Shown: piece by piece, positions 23,590 to 34,399 of the stretch
How the letters are laid out: the number at the start of each line of letters is the position of its first letter
How positions within the stretch are numbered: the first letter of the stretch is position 1
Assembly: GCF_000471905.2 (NCBI RefSeq)
Contig: NW_006499799.1
Span: forward strand, 5,419,272-5,483,271
Length of the DNA stretch: 64,000 nt
Direction of reading: 5' to 3'
Source: Amborella trichopoda
Taxonomy: Eukaryota; Streptophyta; Magnoliopsida; Amborellales; Amborellaceae
Made by a program: the position numbers and the translations under genes
Notes under the pieces: model-generated
What the model was told of the DNA's origin: nothing
The model's input: the letters and a program-made list of their open reading frames with translations, nothing else
The model's database searches: none

Positions 23590-23745
23590 ATAACCCCCCA
23601 ACAGGGGCAAGTTGAACAAGGATCCCCCAACAGGGGCAATAAAAAAACGAAATGCTTCGGCGAATAAAATCGCACACCTATTGATGAATAAGAACCCCCC
23701 AACAGAGCAAGTTGAACAAGGACCCCCCAACTGGGGCAATAAAAG
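23590..23745 (+). repeat. Interspersed CCCCCCAACAGGGG hairpin units (B1)
   Basis: Four units near 23593, 23622, 23694 and 23723 of the type CCCCCCAACAGGGGCAA, separated by AGTTGAACAAGGA or AT-rich spacers. CCCC and GGGG can pair across AACA. One unit is kept at the matching place in B2 (about 55408-55421). Confidence 0.7.
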
Positions 23746-24284
23746 AGAGGTTTTTCAAACTCCCCATAACGATGGCAAAGTTGTGGATTTCTCCAAATTC
23801 TGATTTTATTCATCCATTGAAATGAGTTTATTACAAGCGTTCATGCCATCAAACTTGACCCTATGACCAAAATGTCTACTGTCGTAACAGACTTCAACGA
23901 AGATAAAACTACTGAAAATGATGGTGATCATGAGATCAACTTATTCATGCCTAGAAAAAACTAAAAGAAAAGAAGATATTTTGGCTATTCAGTCTTCAGC
24001 TTCGAATCAACATCCTTCTTCTTGAGTTCCGCTACGAAGGCCACCCATCGAGACAATTTAACTTCAGCCTCTTCTAAGTTGATATCAGACACGTACTCAT
24101 TAGATTTGATTCTTTTATTTGAACAAGAGTATTTGAACAAGAAAGCTTGGAATCCTGAGCAGGAGCAGAAGGTTCACCACGAAGTCTCGAAGATCTGGGA
24201 CATAGTGAAAGAGGGCAGGCACGTTTCCACCAAGTATCATAGTTAGAAGTGGTTGTGGGCTTATCTTGCTTGAGCAACCCCTCA

Positions 24285-25890
24285 CTATAAGAAGACTTCT
24301 TCCCCTTCCACGACAAACCCGCCTTCACCAAAAGGGTGGAAGAGTGTCGTCAAAGCAGAAAGATAGGGTGACGGTCGATCGCCTCTCTTGAAGAAGTGTA
24401 ATTCTGAGTATGGTGAAACTGGCGAAGTACCCTTTGAGGGAAATACCCCTCTGTGAAGTACTGCCCCGTCAGAATAAGGAATGAATGCCCCATAGCAGGC
24501 AGAAACAGAAGCACATTCTCGAGACCGCTGATCATCACTCAAAAGACAACAACTCGTCCAAAACCCGTCGATAATAGTTGACGTCTCGAGGTTGAGTGGT
24601 GTCATTGACATATGCCAGTGCCAGAGCAGCAAATACAACCGTCGTTGATCGAGGAGGACGGATAATGGCAATGTGTTCATAGGCCCAAATATGCAGAAAA
24701 CATGAGCCAAAAACACCCTAATAGGTCACAGAACAGAAGCCCGGGACCCCAGAGCCATCCGGGGCAAATTGACCTGGGCAACACTAGTGGTGTCGCCCAG
24801 CCTGTGTGGGTGACACTAGCAATGTTGCTCAGGCGATACCAACAATGTCACCCAAACCAAACACTCAATTCAGTCCGGGCTATTCAGTAGAATCTTGTGG
24901 CTAAAATATGGGATCCAGCAACCAAAACTAGAAGAAAAACTAAGTTACAAGGGCCAAATAAAGTAAAATTGAGTTCAAGAACATACCTTCATAAGAAAGA
25001 CACTGCTCTCAATAAATCGGTCACCTCGGGTGACCCGATCATGAAGACCCCGGTAAATGCCCGCCAACATGGCCGGAACAATGGTGTAACCTGCTCACTC
25101 CCAAAAGGCATGGGCTAAAGGAATAAGGGTACTTCAAACCGTCTTACGACCGCTTGGAAAAAGAATGGATCTTAACAACGTAAAAAGAAAAATACAGAGC
25201 TGTTCAGCGGCTCGAGACCGATCTCGATTCTGGGCCAGCAACTCCATATCGACTCACTGGCCATGTGAAGAGTACGCAGCCCCCAACAATCGCGCACCCA
25301 TGATGGAATGATCGTCGGTGGCAATAGAAGGCTGATACGCAATCTCGACTAAGCACAAGCCAAAAATCCTAGCAACTTCCTCCAAAGTTGGTGTTGTCTC
25401 GCCTGTAGGAAGGAACAAAGTATTGGTTTGATAGTAGAACCTCTTAGCAAGAGCCTCAAGGAGTGGAAAGTTCACATAGCAAGAAGCCATGTTCTAAATG
25501 CTTATCATCGAAGCTGAAGCTAAAAAGGCCATGAGCTCGGGCTACTGCCGAGCAGAAAGAAACCAATCCCTAAACCAGGGGTCCGATGACAGGGCAGCCA
25601 TTGACACACCGAGGTATTTCACCTTATCAAAGGCCCTGTGCCATATGGGAGGGCAAACCTTCAAGGAAGTGCCTAACCCTAGAAAACAAAGGAAGAACCT
25701 CCTCCTCTCTTCCACTGTCAGCCCATTCAGTAACCTTCCCCTTGCCCTAGGAAATAACAATGTCCCTTCTAGGAGCCATGAAAACCTAAGGGGTAGAGAA
25801 AGAAAAACCAGCACGGTCAGAGGGAAGATGATGAATATGGGAAGAAGAAAGAAGAGATTGAAGGATGAGATAAGAACGGGAAGAAGATGA
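24285..25890 (-). pseudogene. Antisense extra ORF with plant-mobile-domain (PMD)-like similarity in B1
   Basis: Three minus-strand frames in series. 25814-25542 ends KVKYLGVSMAALSSDPWF. 25490-25254 has FYYQTNTLFLPTGETTPTLE then EVARIFGLCL, matching the PMD hallmark T-x-T-F-H-L-P-x-G-E-x-T-x-T-L-x-D-V-x-x-L-L-G-L. 24716-24285 has NTLPLSVLLDQRRLYLLLWH, like the later helices of that domain. PMD occurs in plant MAIN-type proteins and in some DNA transposons and retroelements. Extra ORFs antisense to pol, in this very place, are known in the Tat lineage. The order is consistent with one gene read right to left. Degenerate copy; could be a captured gene or an inserted element. Confidence 0.55.
24765..24850. 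repeat. Palindrome cluster 1 (TGGGCGACAC...GTGTCGCCCA family)
   Basis: Two to three units near TGGGCAACACTAGTGGTGT-CGCCCA, each about 25 bp and self-complementary, joined by GCCTGTG. Confidence 0.75.
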
Positions 25891-26004
25891 TTTTTATAGA
25901 AAACAAGGAAATCCCTTCAGGTATCCACTTTGGCTAACAGAGGATTTAGATAACCCTAAGACCTTCCAAAATGATAAACTTCAATTTCAGAGGTTGGTGG
26001 ACTG

Positions 26005-26475
26005 GGCGACATGCCTGATGTCTCCCAATTCCGTACCCAGGCTGGGCGGCACCACCAGTGTCGCCCGAGTGACACTAGACGAGTGACACTACTAGTGTCA
26101 CCCACAAAAATTTTGAAAAAGAGGCCCTCTCCCATCCCAGAATTTTCCAATTAAAAAAAATAAAATTATGTGGCATGTCGCCCAGCCTGTGAGGGCGACA
26201 CCACTGGTGTCACCCAAATATTTTTTTGCATAACTCTTTTTTTTACTTTCCCAACTTTCCCATAAAATAAATAAATAAATAAATAAATAAATGAATTTAC
26301 ATGGACAACATGCCTAGTGTCACCCAGCCTGTATGGGCGACACTAATCGTGTCGCCCAAAATTTCATTCTTCTTTTTTAATTTCTAGAAAAATACATATT
26401 TTGTTTTTTTTTTTGGGGCGACACCAGCTATGTCACCCAAAAGTGGGCGACACCACCAGTGCCACCTGCGCAGCA
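26005..26475. repeat. Palindrome clusters 2-5 (same family)
   Basis: Units at about 26005-26105, 26170-26215, 26310-26360 and 26415-26475. The consensus half-site is TGGGCGACACC; the other half is GGTGTCGCCCA. Spacers between clusters are AT-rich, with an (AAAT)n run at about 26265-26293. At least eight units lie here and more in the LTR (28495-28600). Confidence 0.75.
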
Positions 26476-26749
26476 TGAGTCAAAAGTGCCCCTACTCAAT
26501 TTTGGGGTCTTTCGGAGATTAAGTTTGCTTTCATCATGTGTTTTTAAAACTGTTTTAAAAAACTTTTAATTAATTTTCAAAAATTTCAAACACTCCCGGA
26601 GGCATGAGCCTGAACTGCCAACCAATTTTCCTAAAATAACAATTTCAAAAAATTCAAAAAGAAAACACTCCTCGGTGGTATGAGCTTAAACTACCAACCA
26701 ATTTTCAAAAAAAAAAAAAATTGAAATTCAAAAAGAAAATGCTCGTTGG

Positions 26750-27240
26750 TCCAGAGTCCAATTCAGAAAAACGTCAAACTCGTGCGACGTAAAGAGTCGA
26801 GACAAGAAAGACGTCAAACACGTGTGACGTAAAAGAGCTGAGATAGATACCGTCTATCCTCATATGACGTAAAAGGTTGGGTGTATCCAGGTCAGCGTCA
26901 AACTCGTGCGAGGTGAAAGAGCTGAGGCAGGTAACATCTAGCGCCGTATGATGTAAAAAGTTGGGTGTATTCCGTCCATCCTCATATCACATAAAAGGTC
27001 AGGTGTGTTTCGTCTAGTCCCGATGATGCAAAAGGTCGGGTGTATTACGTCCATCTCGTATGACGTAAAAAGGTCGGGTGTATTCCATCTATCCCCGTAT
27101 GACATAAAAGGGTCGGGTGTATTCCGTCTAGCCCCTTATGATGTAAAAGGTCGGGTGTATTCCGTCTAGACCCATATGACGTAAAGGGGTCAGGTGTATT
27201 CCGTTTATCTCCGTATGACGTAAAAGGGTCGGGTGTATGG
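26750..27240. repeat. 38-bp tandem array in the B1 3' region
   Basis: About twelve units of 38-40 bp with the core GTATGACGTAAAAGGTCGGG and the linker TGTATTCCGTCTA. The first units (26770-26850) are more diverged, with CGTCAAACTCGTGCGACGT. The minus-strand frame of repeated DPFTSYG motifs is an artefact of the period. Confidence 0.9.
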
Positions 27241-27331
27241 TCCATCGCTGCATGACGCTGAATTGCTTAGAGGGCTCTATGGTTGCAGGAGTTAAAAATG
27301 CTAACCAACCTTGTTATTCGAAATGTCTTTC

Positions 27332-27621
27332 NNNNNNNNNNNNNNNNNNNNNNNNNNNNNNNNNNNNNNNNNNNNNNNNNNNNNNNNNNNNNNNNNNNNN
27401 NNNNNNNNNNNNNNNNNNNNNNNNNNNNNNNNNNNNNNNNNNNNNNNNNNNNNNNNNNNNNNNNNNNNNNNNNNNNNNNNNNNNNNNNNNNNNNNNNNNN
27501 NNNNNNNNNNNNNNNNNNNNNNNNNNNNNNNNNNNNNNNNNNNNNNNNNNNNNNNNNNNNNNNNNNNNNNNNNNNNNNNNNNNNNNNNNNNNNNNNNNNN
27601 NNNNNNNNNNNNNNNNNNNNN
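27332..27621. other. Assembly gap (290 N)
   Basis: Run of N. ORFs crossing it are meaningless. The flanks align to B2 with only about 55 bp between the matching points (about 55577-55630). Confidence 0.99.
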
Positions 27622-28173
27622 TTCTTTGTTAAAATCGAAACATGTCCTTGCCCCGGGTTCTATTTCAAATCTCCCCCTATCTTTAAAAATTAGGAAATTT
27701 CTTTTAAAACAAAGGAGCTTGGACACCCATATATGATGATTACCGCGTTGTCGTGATTACCACGTTGCTGCCTCCTCTCTCTCTTCGGAATCGATCAGAT
27801 AAGTCTCTTCCTATAGACAGCCTTAGGAAACCTTAAGGAAATCAAAGAATAGGTCAGGGTACTAAATTTTCAAACTGTGAAACCCTTTAAGTTAAGAGGC
27901 ATGGCCATAAATTCTAGCTCAAGTTTCAAGCTTGTGTAACTCATCGACATCTCACATCAAAACCCTAGGAGGAAAAATGCCCTAGGTGGGTGAGCTCGGT
28001 GAGTGCAATGACCTGGGGGGATTAGTTGGTGTTCCCTCTGACCACGTGACATTAGGAAGAAATTTTAAAATGTTTGCATTATCTTTGACGTTCACCTGTC
28101 CCTCGATGGACAGGGAACGCCAAAGTATCTACTTATTTTCCACTTACCTGTCCCTTGAAGGATAGGGAGTATC

Positions 28174-28182
28174 AAAGAGGGG
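28174..28182 (+). promoter_or_regulatory. Polypurine tract of B1
   Basis: AAAGAGGGG four bases before the LTR start TGTAGACACC, identical in B2 at 56154-56162. Confidence 0.75.
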
Positions 28183-28186
28183 CAAC

Positions 28187-28650
28187 TGTAGACACCTCAT
28201 TTTAAATCTGACAAATTTTATGGTTTCTTGAGCCCTTAGGTCCACACTTATCTTAGTAAACCCAAATCCATAATCCACACAACCTACCCTGCGACCCAGA
28301 ATCAATCTGCCTACCCAGAACCCTACAAATACCTTGTTTTGACCTAGAGTCCTGCAGATGCCCTGTTTTACAAAAAACATCATTAAAAATAGTAAAAAAA
28401 TCCGTTTTGATCGAAAATTTCTCTGAGAGCTTCGCAAGAGGCTAAAGAACACACCAATGTGAAAAAAAAAAAATCAATTTGGACAATTTTTCGTTTGGGC
28501 GACCCTAGCAGTGTCGCCCAGTCTAAACTGGGCAATACGAGTGGTGTAGCCCAAACTTGGGCAACACTACCAGTGCCGGGCGACACCACTGATGTCCCTC
28601 AGACCCTTTTGGTCCAAATTGGAATTTTCCTTCCGGGGATGATTTTTTTG
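28187..28650 (+). repeat. 3' LTR of B1, partial
   Basis: Begins TGTAGACACCTCATTTTAAA and matches the first 80 or so bases of the B2 LTRs well, then diverges, so it is a different subfamily. It includes three to four of the GGGCGACAC palindromes (28495-28600). The right edge is not defined; family A sequence is recognisable from about 28685. Confidence 0.65.
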
Positions 28651-28684
28651 CCATTTTGTATTATTTTTACCAAATTTATTTCCC

Positions 28685-30660
28685 TCAGGGACTCTTTTTT
28701 ATTTTGGTGTTTGGGAGATCTTGAGGCTCTCACTCCCGGGTGAGCCATCTTGTGTTGTTGATTGGATCCTGACAGTTGAAGATTTTGTGTGGACCTCATT
28801 AGCCATTGTGCCTGCCTATTTGGCAATTGGGTGCTAGTTGAGGTTGTGATGTCGCGCTAACCTGCTTTATTGATCCAAGCTCCCTTTGTGGGTTTTTACC
28901 TAGACTGGGGAAGTGGCACCGTAAAGACGGTTTTCACCAACCTCCTTTATTTTGGGGCTCTTTTACCCATGACCTTGCGGCCAAGTCCACCCTTTCATCT
29001 GTTTTTACTCACGATGCCCTTTTGGAGTTTTCACCGTGCTCGGGTTTTTATTTTCACGGAACTCTTTTACTTATGGTTTCGTAACCATGCCCGCCCGTCA
29101 TTTTTACTCATGGTGTTCCCTTGTCAAGGTATACACCATGCTCATTATTTTTTCTTCTTCTCTTTTTTGTGAAGGCATGTTTAAGGTCATGCCTTCAGAA
29201 CCTGTGCGAAGTAGTTTAACGTCATGTGGTCAAGACATGCACTACAGTTCAGGGTCATACAGTTGAAATATAATGGAGATGGATGGCAGTCTGTAGAAGC
29301 CATGGGGTGAGTATGGTGGTGATTTGACTGGGAAGATGGCACGAGGCTACCTGTGAAAGATGAATGATGTATGTGTGGCAGGTAAAAAGTGGTGACCCGC
29401 TAGCTTATGACGAGTATGGATGGTGGAATGGTTCGTCTTTTTGTGAGCATGGGTGAAAAACTCATTGGGGAATGATGGATGATGGTCGTGTGAATGGACT
29501 CACTGAGGAAGCAATGAAGGTAATATGCACACACGAACAAGTCGGTTAGGGAAGGCGTGTGTGAAGATGCACGATAAGGGCATGTGCGCATGTGTGGGGG
29601 TGTCTTTGAGGTCATGCCTCCTGGACCTAGGTAAAGTAGTTTAATGTCATACGGCCAGGACGCGCACTATGGTTTAGGGTCATATAGCTTGGACGGTAGT
29701 TATGCAGTTTAAAGTCATGCAATGAGGACTTTGCAGTTTACGGTCATGCAACTAGACCTCTATTATTGTTTAAGGTCACATAGTTTGGACCATGATGCTA
29801 AGCCTTTTAACATCATGTGGCTAGGATGTGCACTACAGTTTAAGGTCATACAGCTTGACCATGTTTATGCAGTTTAGAGTTATGCAACGAGGACTGTACA
29901 GTTTAAGGTCATGCAACTAGACCTCCATTACAGTTTAAGGTCATATAGTTTGGACTATGTAGTTTAAAGTCGTGCAGCTAGACCATTTAGGTGGGTTGTT
30001 GTGTAAGTGAAGCTTAGTGAGAAATAATTCTGTGAGTGGCAATCTGACTCCCTGGGGATAAAATGGTTAAGACCATCAAGAGGCTTAGATGGTGAAGCAA
30101 GTTTCACAGGGGATTAGGGGACAAGTATGACTCCACAAGGTGAAAGCTGAAACTCCATGACTCATGGGAAAGCAACCCAACTCTTGGGGATAGGATAGCT
30201 TGGTGCGCGACTAACCCAAGGGGATTGAAGGGGTAAGCATGACTCTACAGGGATAATGAGCAATAATATGCATATAACTTTGCTGAGAATGATAGGCCGG
30301 AGCACAGGTGCAACCTCACTGGGGATTGAAGAGATAAGAATGACCATAACTCCACTAGGGATAATGGGTCGCTATACGGATGTGACTCCTGTCCATTTCA
30401 CAAATTAAAGTCATGCGCCTGGACTATTTGTCGTGTTGTTTTAACGTCTTGCTATAGGGATGCCCACTACAGTTTTAAGGTCTTGTCGCTTGGACCATGA
30501 CTATTCAGTTTAAAGTCCTGCAGCTAGGACCATGCAGTTTAAGGTCGTGCAACTAGACCTCCACTACAGTTTAAGGTCGTATAGTTTGGACCATGGTGCT
30601 AAGCCTTTTAATGCGACCAGGACGTGCACTACAGTTTAAGGTCAATGTCAGAGATTATTC
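28685..30660 (-). other. 3' region of A2 with a TTTAAGGTCATGC array
   Basis: 28685-28860 matches the reverse complement of A3 62560-62700. 28960-29160 has the TTTTTACTCATGG-type units. The tandem array of CAGTTTAAGGTCATGCA-like units runs from about 29170 to 30650, with a block of GGGGAT(A/T)A-type units at about 30040-30400. No coding capacity seen. Confidence 0.75.
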
Positions 30661-31515
30661 GGTCTGGAACCCCGAACCGGTATATGGTGTGGTGAAGCCC
30701 AAAATTGACCATAGTGGCCCCTGGAATCTGCTTGAGAGGGACCGCTTCAGCCCATTTGGAAAAGTAATTTGTCACTGCTAGGATGAAGACATGACCCAAG
30801 GCAGAAGGCAGGTCAATGGGTTCTACAATGTCCATACCCTATTGGGAAAAGGGCCATAATGTCACTGTAGGATAGAGAGTCTCTGGGGGCTGATGAATGA
30901 GGCTTGAAGGAATTTAGCACACCCGACATCTTTTAGCATAGTTTTGGGCATCAGTCACCATTGAAGACCAATAATAGCCGAGTCTGCATATGCGTTCATA
31001 GAACTTATGGCTGGATTAGTGTAGCCACAGATACCTAAATGCACTTCTTTCAGTACTTTATTTGCTTCTGGTGCATCTATGCATCTGAGGAGAATTTCGT
31101 CGAATGATCAGTGTAAGAGAACTTCTCCATCGAGCAGGGTGCACTTGGTAGACATCCATCGTACACCATTGCGTTCCGCCCGATCCTCGGGTAGCCTTTC
31201 ATGCTTTATGAAGTTTATGATAGGCTCCCTCCAGTCTTCCACTTGTTCGACCTCTGCACATATCGGGTCGAAGAATTTCGACTCCTGCTTCTTAGCCTTG
31301 GATTCTTCACCTCGAAACATTTCATGTTCTGCCTTAATGACATCCTTGGCTGCAAGGAGTGCTCCAAATGGATAAGGCGGGCATTTAAGGAAGACATCTC
31401 TCTCATCATCTGCATCAACTTCAGTTCTCAAGTCAACATGTCTCCATTCTGTTACCCAAACAGGCGTGGGCCTTGACGATAATAGTTGAATGGTGGCCCC
31501 GAGCTTTGAGAGCAC
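30629..31515 (-). pseudogene. A2 integrase part
   Basis: Zinc-binding region with VEDWREPIINFIKHERLPED upstream and KEVHLGICG, then a core segment (30835-30629) with TNYFSKWAEAVPLKQI and YRFGVPDRIISD. Same order as A1. Broken copy. Confidence 0.85.
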
Positions 31516-32012
31516 GTCGGCCTTTTAAGGATATGACTTAGGGAGAAATCATCGAACGGAGCCATATAAGATTTGGCCAAGTCATGATAAGGTTTGAGAA
31601 TATCCTTCCTTACGTTATAAATTCCCTTAAGCTGTCGGATGACTAGCTCAGAGTCATCGAAGATGTTCAGCTGCTCCAGGTCTAGCTCCTGGGCGATATC
31701 CAACCCGATTATGAGGGCTTGATATTCAGCCTCATTATGAGAAAACGCTTATAGGAGTGAGAAGGATAAAGGAATCATTCCACCATCGGGAGTCAGGAAC
31801 AGAACTCTGGCAACCCCTCTATCAGACTGAAATGTTTCGTCAAAGTACATCTCCCATGGCCGGACTAGTACTGTACAGAAAACTTCTTCATCCGGGAGAT
31901 CACTTAACAAGGGAGATTCTGAAGGAACTGGGTGATCCACGAGAAAGTCTGCTAAGGCTTGACCTTTGACGGCCTTCTGTGGTATATACGTGATGTCGAA
32001 ATCCATCTGCAA
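31452..32012 (-). pseudogene. A2 archaeal-type RNase H
   Basis: Linker MQMDFDITYIPQKAVKGQAL, then WEMYFDETFQSDRGVARVLF, then LEQLNIFDDSELVIRQLKG. Alignable end to end with the A1 domain at 8769-8266. Confidence 0.85.
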
Positions 32013-33400
32013 TAATGCTCACTTGGCCAAGTGTCTTGACAAGGCATGGCCGGGTCATAAGGAACTTGACCGGGTCCGCCTTTGAGAGAAGCTTGACTTC
32101 ATGATCGAGCAAATAATACTGGAGCTTTTGTACTGCAAAGATCAAGGTTAGGCACATCTTTTCGATGAGAAGGTAATTTTTCTTGGCACCTTGCATCCTG
32201 GGGCTGAGATAATAGGGTGTTGTTTCTTTCCCCTATCATTGTTCTGTGTTAGGACTGCCCCTAGTGACTCATCAAGGACAAACACATATAGGATGAGAGG
32301 CCTTCCTAACACTTGCATGGAGAGTACTGGAGGATTCAACAAGTACTGCTTGATATCATCGAGTGCAGCTTGGCACGCCTCATCCCATATGAAGGGAGTG
32401 TCTTTCTTTAGCAGGTGTGAAAAGGGCTTGCATTGTCTTGAGAGGTTCGAGATATACCTTCAAATGTAGGCTAGCTGCCCCTAGAGAGGCCAAAGCTCAC
32501 GTAGGGTTGTAGGGGGTGGCATATCTTGGATCGCCTTGATTTTGACATGCTAAATCTCCATCCCATGATCCCTCATAATGAACCTTAAGAACTTTTCTGA
32601 GTGTACGTCAAAGGCTCATTTCAAGGGGTTCATCTTGAGTTGGTGACGTCGTAGCTGCTAAACACCTTTTTAAGGTCCTTCATGTGAGCATCCTTCGTTT
32701 CAAACTTCACCACCAAGTCATCCACGCTTGACCTCCTTGTGCATCATGTCCTTGAAGATGGCCGTCATGGCTCGCTAGTAGTGGCACTGACATTCTTTAA
32801 CCCAAAAGGCATCACAGTGCAGCAAAAGACACCTTTTTGGGAATGCAATAGCCTCTTCAGCCTCTGGTGCCATCCAGATCTAATTATAACCAAAATACCC
32901 ATCCATGAAGGAGAATATCTGGCAATGTACCATGGAATCAACAAGCGTCTCAGTGAACGACATGGGGAAGTCGTCCTTAGGGCAAGTGGTGTTCAAGTCG
33001 CAAAAGTCAATACAGACCCTGATTTGGCCATTTTTCTACTTGATTGGGACAACAATTGCCAGCCATCTTGGGTATTTGACTTCACATATGAATCTAGCTT
33101 GCCTAAGCTTGTTCACCTCAGCATCGATCTGCATCTCGAGGTCAGGTCCAAACTTTCTTGATTTCTGCTTTATGGGTTTAATGGATGGATCAATGCCGAG
33201 ACAATGGACAACGATTTAAGGGTCTAGACTGGGCATCTCATGATAATGCCAGGAGAAGATGTCCTGGTTTTCTCAGAGGAGGGAAACATAAATTTCTTTC
33301 TCCTCTGGGGACATCTTTGCCGAGATGAACATTGGCCTTAGGTTGGCCTCATCCCCTAAGTTTACCTCTTCAAGTTCATCAGCTGTGGCCTGACCACCCT
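31900..33400 (-). pseudogene. A2 reverse transcriptase and RNase H
   Basis: RT palm with FSFMDGYFGYN (about 32930-32890), the MMHKEV strand before the active site, and RNase H strands LILYVFVLDESLGAVLTQNN (32310-32250) and LIFAVQKLQYYLLDHEV. Matches A1 through its length. Broken copy. Confidence 0.85.
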
Positions 33401-33539
33401 CTTCCCACTCTTCCGAAGCTTCTTACAACTCTTTGTCAGGGGATTCAAGATGCTCCTTAACAATCTCGAGTGTACAGACCCATGATCTTGACATTTCAGC
33501 TTCTAGGAGGGTCCCAGTGTGGGACACCATTTCCAGTCC

Positions 33540-34243
33540 CTAGCCAGACCAGACAATGAAAGGGTCAACTTCGAACGAGGAGGCCATGGCCTCAAGACTG
33601 GGGTCACTCGGTACTTGCCTGGAGCTGGGTGATGCTTCGTGAACTTGAATCATGTGACCGGCCACGTGGGAATAGGATCTCAGAGACGGCTCAGACTTGG
33701 CTTGGGCTTCCAGGGCGTCACCTACGATTAAGAATCCAGCTGCCTGGGCCATCATTTTTCTTAAGAGCTTCCACTGTGACCTACTAATGTTGGTGCCTCC
33801 GAGCTCTCTGTTTAGGGCGTCGATGTGGGCACTGCCGAACTGCCCCTGTGAAAGAGATAGAAGAGGGAGAAGAGTTAGAATTTATGGGCCACTTTTTACG
33901 CCATCACCAGAATTGGATGTGTGTAGGGGTTATTTTAGGTCTTGCCCCAACTCTGACCGTTGAGGGTGCTTTTAGTGTCGTCACCCGTATTGGAGGAGTC
34001 CTGAGCAATTGATGATTCAGGGACGTCCACCTGATTGGATGAAGGGATAAGGCGGGTTATGCCTAGGATGAAGTCTTGTAAGGTCGACAATGGAGGAAGA
34101 GGCCTGAGAAATTTTTCCTCGACTGGTGACCAAGGAATGTGGTTCCTTCGGTGAGCTGACTTAGGTGCTTGACTCCTTTTTGATCCCTTGGGGGTGTTTG
34201 GTATCGAGCTGATGAGTTGCCCTAGCTTAGTGGACTGCCTCAC
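33540..34243 (-). pseudogene. A2 conserved module between gag and RT
   Basis: Basic segment with SAHRRNHIPWSPVEEKFLRP then LPPLSTLQDFI (34243-33935), and a segment with MMAQAAGFLIVGDALEAQAK (33755-33690). Same two pieces and spacing as A1. Protease motifs not seen. 33400-33540 is an acidic linker. Confidence 0.6.
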
Positions 34244-34399
34244 TCTTTAGGGACTTGAGCCTACTTCGCCCATGGTAGACTTCCCAAGGCTGAGAAGTCG
34301 AGGGTTCTCAAGGGTCTAGTGTAGGCTCATAAGGGACCTGTAGTGGGATTTCCTCTTGGACGGGAGTGATGGCTTGGAAGAGTTCTTAGAGAATGATGC

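Larger units (their letters stand above)
23050..28186 (+). other. 3' region of B1
   Basis: About 5.1 kb between integrase and the 3' LTR. Contents in order: sequence without motif to 23580; CCCCCCAACAGGGG repeats; sequence without motif 23830-24090; an antisense plant-mobile-domain-like ORF region 24285-25890; palindrome clusters; an (AAAT)n run; CTCC/GGTATGAGC-like duplicates near 26590-26700; a 38-bp array; the assembly gap; and a conserved end from 27230 shared with B2 (55480-56166). Confidence 0.75.
18636..28650 (+). mobile_element. B1: Tat-lineage family B retrotransposon, right part
   Basis: Plus-strand element whose left part lies beyond A1, outside the window. Parts: protease 18790-19270, G-patch 19325-19513, RT from about 20280, archaeal RNase H 21250-21860, integrase 21950-22940, 3' region 23050-28186, PPT 28174-28182 and 3' LTR from 28187. 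The 3' region from 27230 and the LTR start match B2 (55480-56260), fixing the family. Broken, with well over ten interruptions in pol. The LTR fades at about 28600-28685, where A2 begins. Confidence 0.8.

Noticed and set aside
26750-27240. CRISPR-like look of the 38-bp array
   Set aside because: No distinct spacers between constant repeats; the units are plain degenerate tandem repeats in plant retroelement DNA.
27237-27736. ORFs of 131-141 residues
   Set aside because: They run through the 290 N gap and have no meaning.
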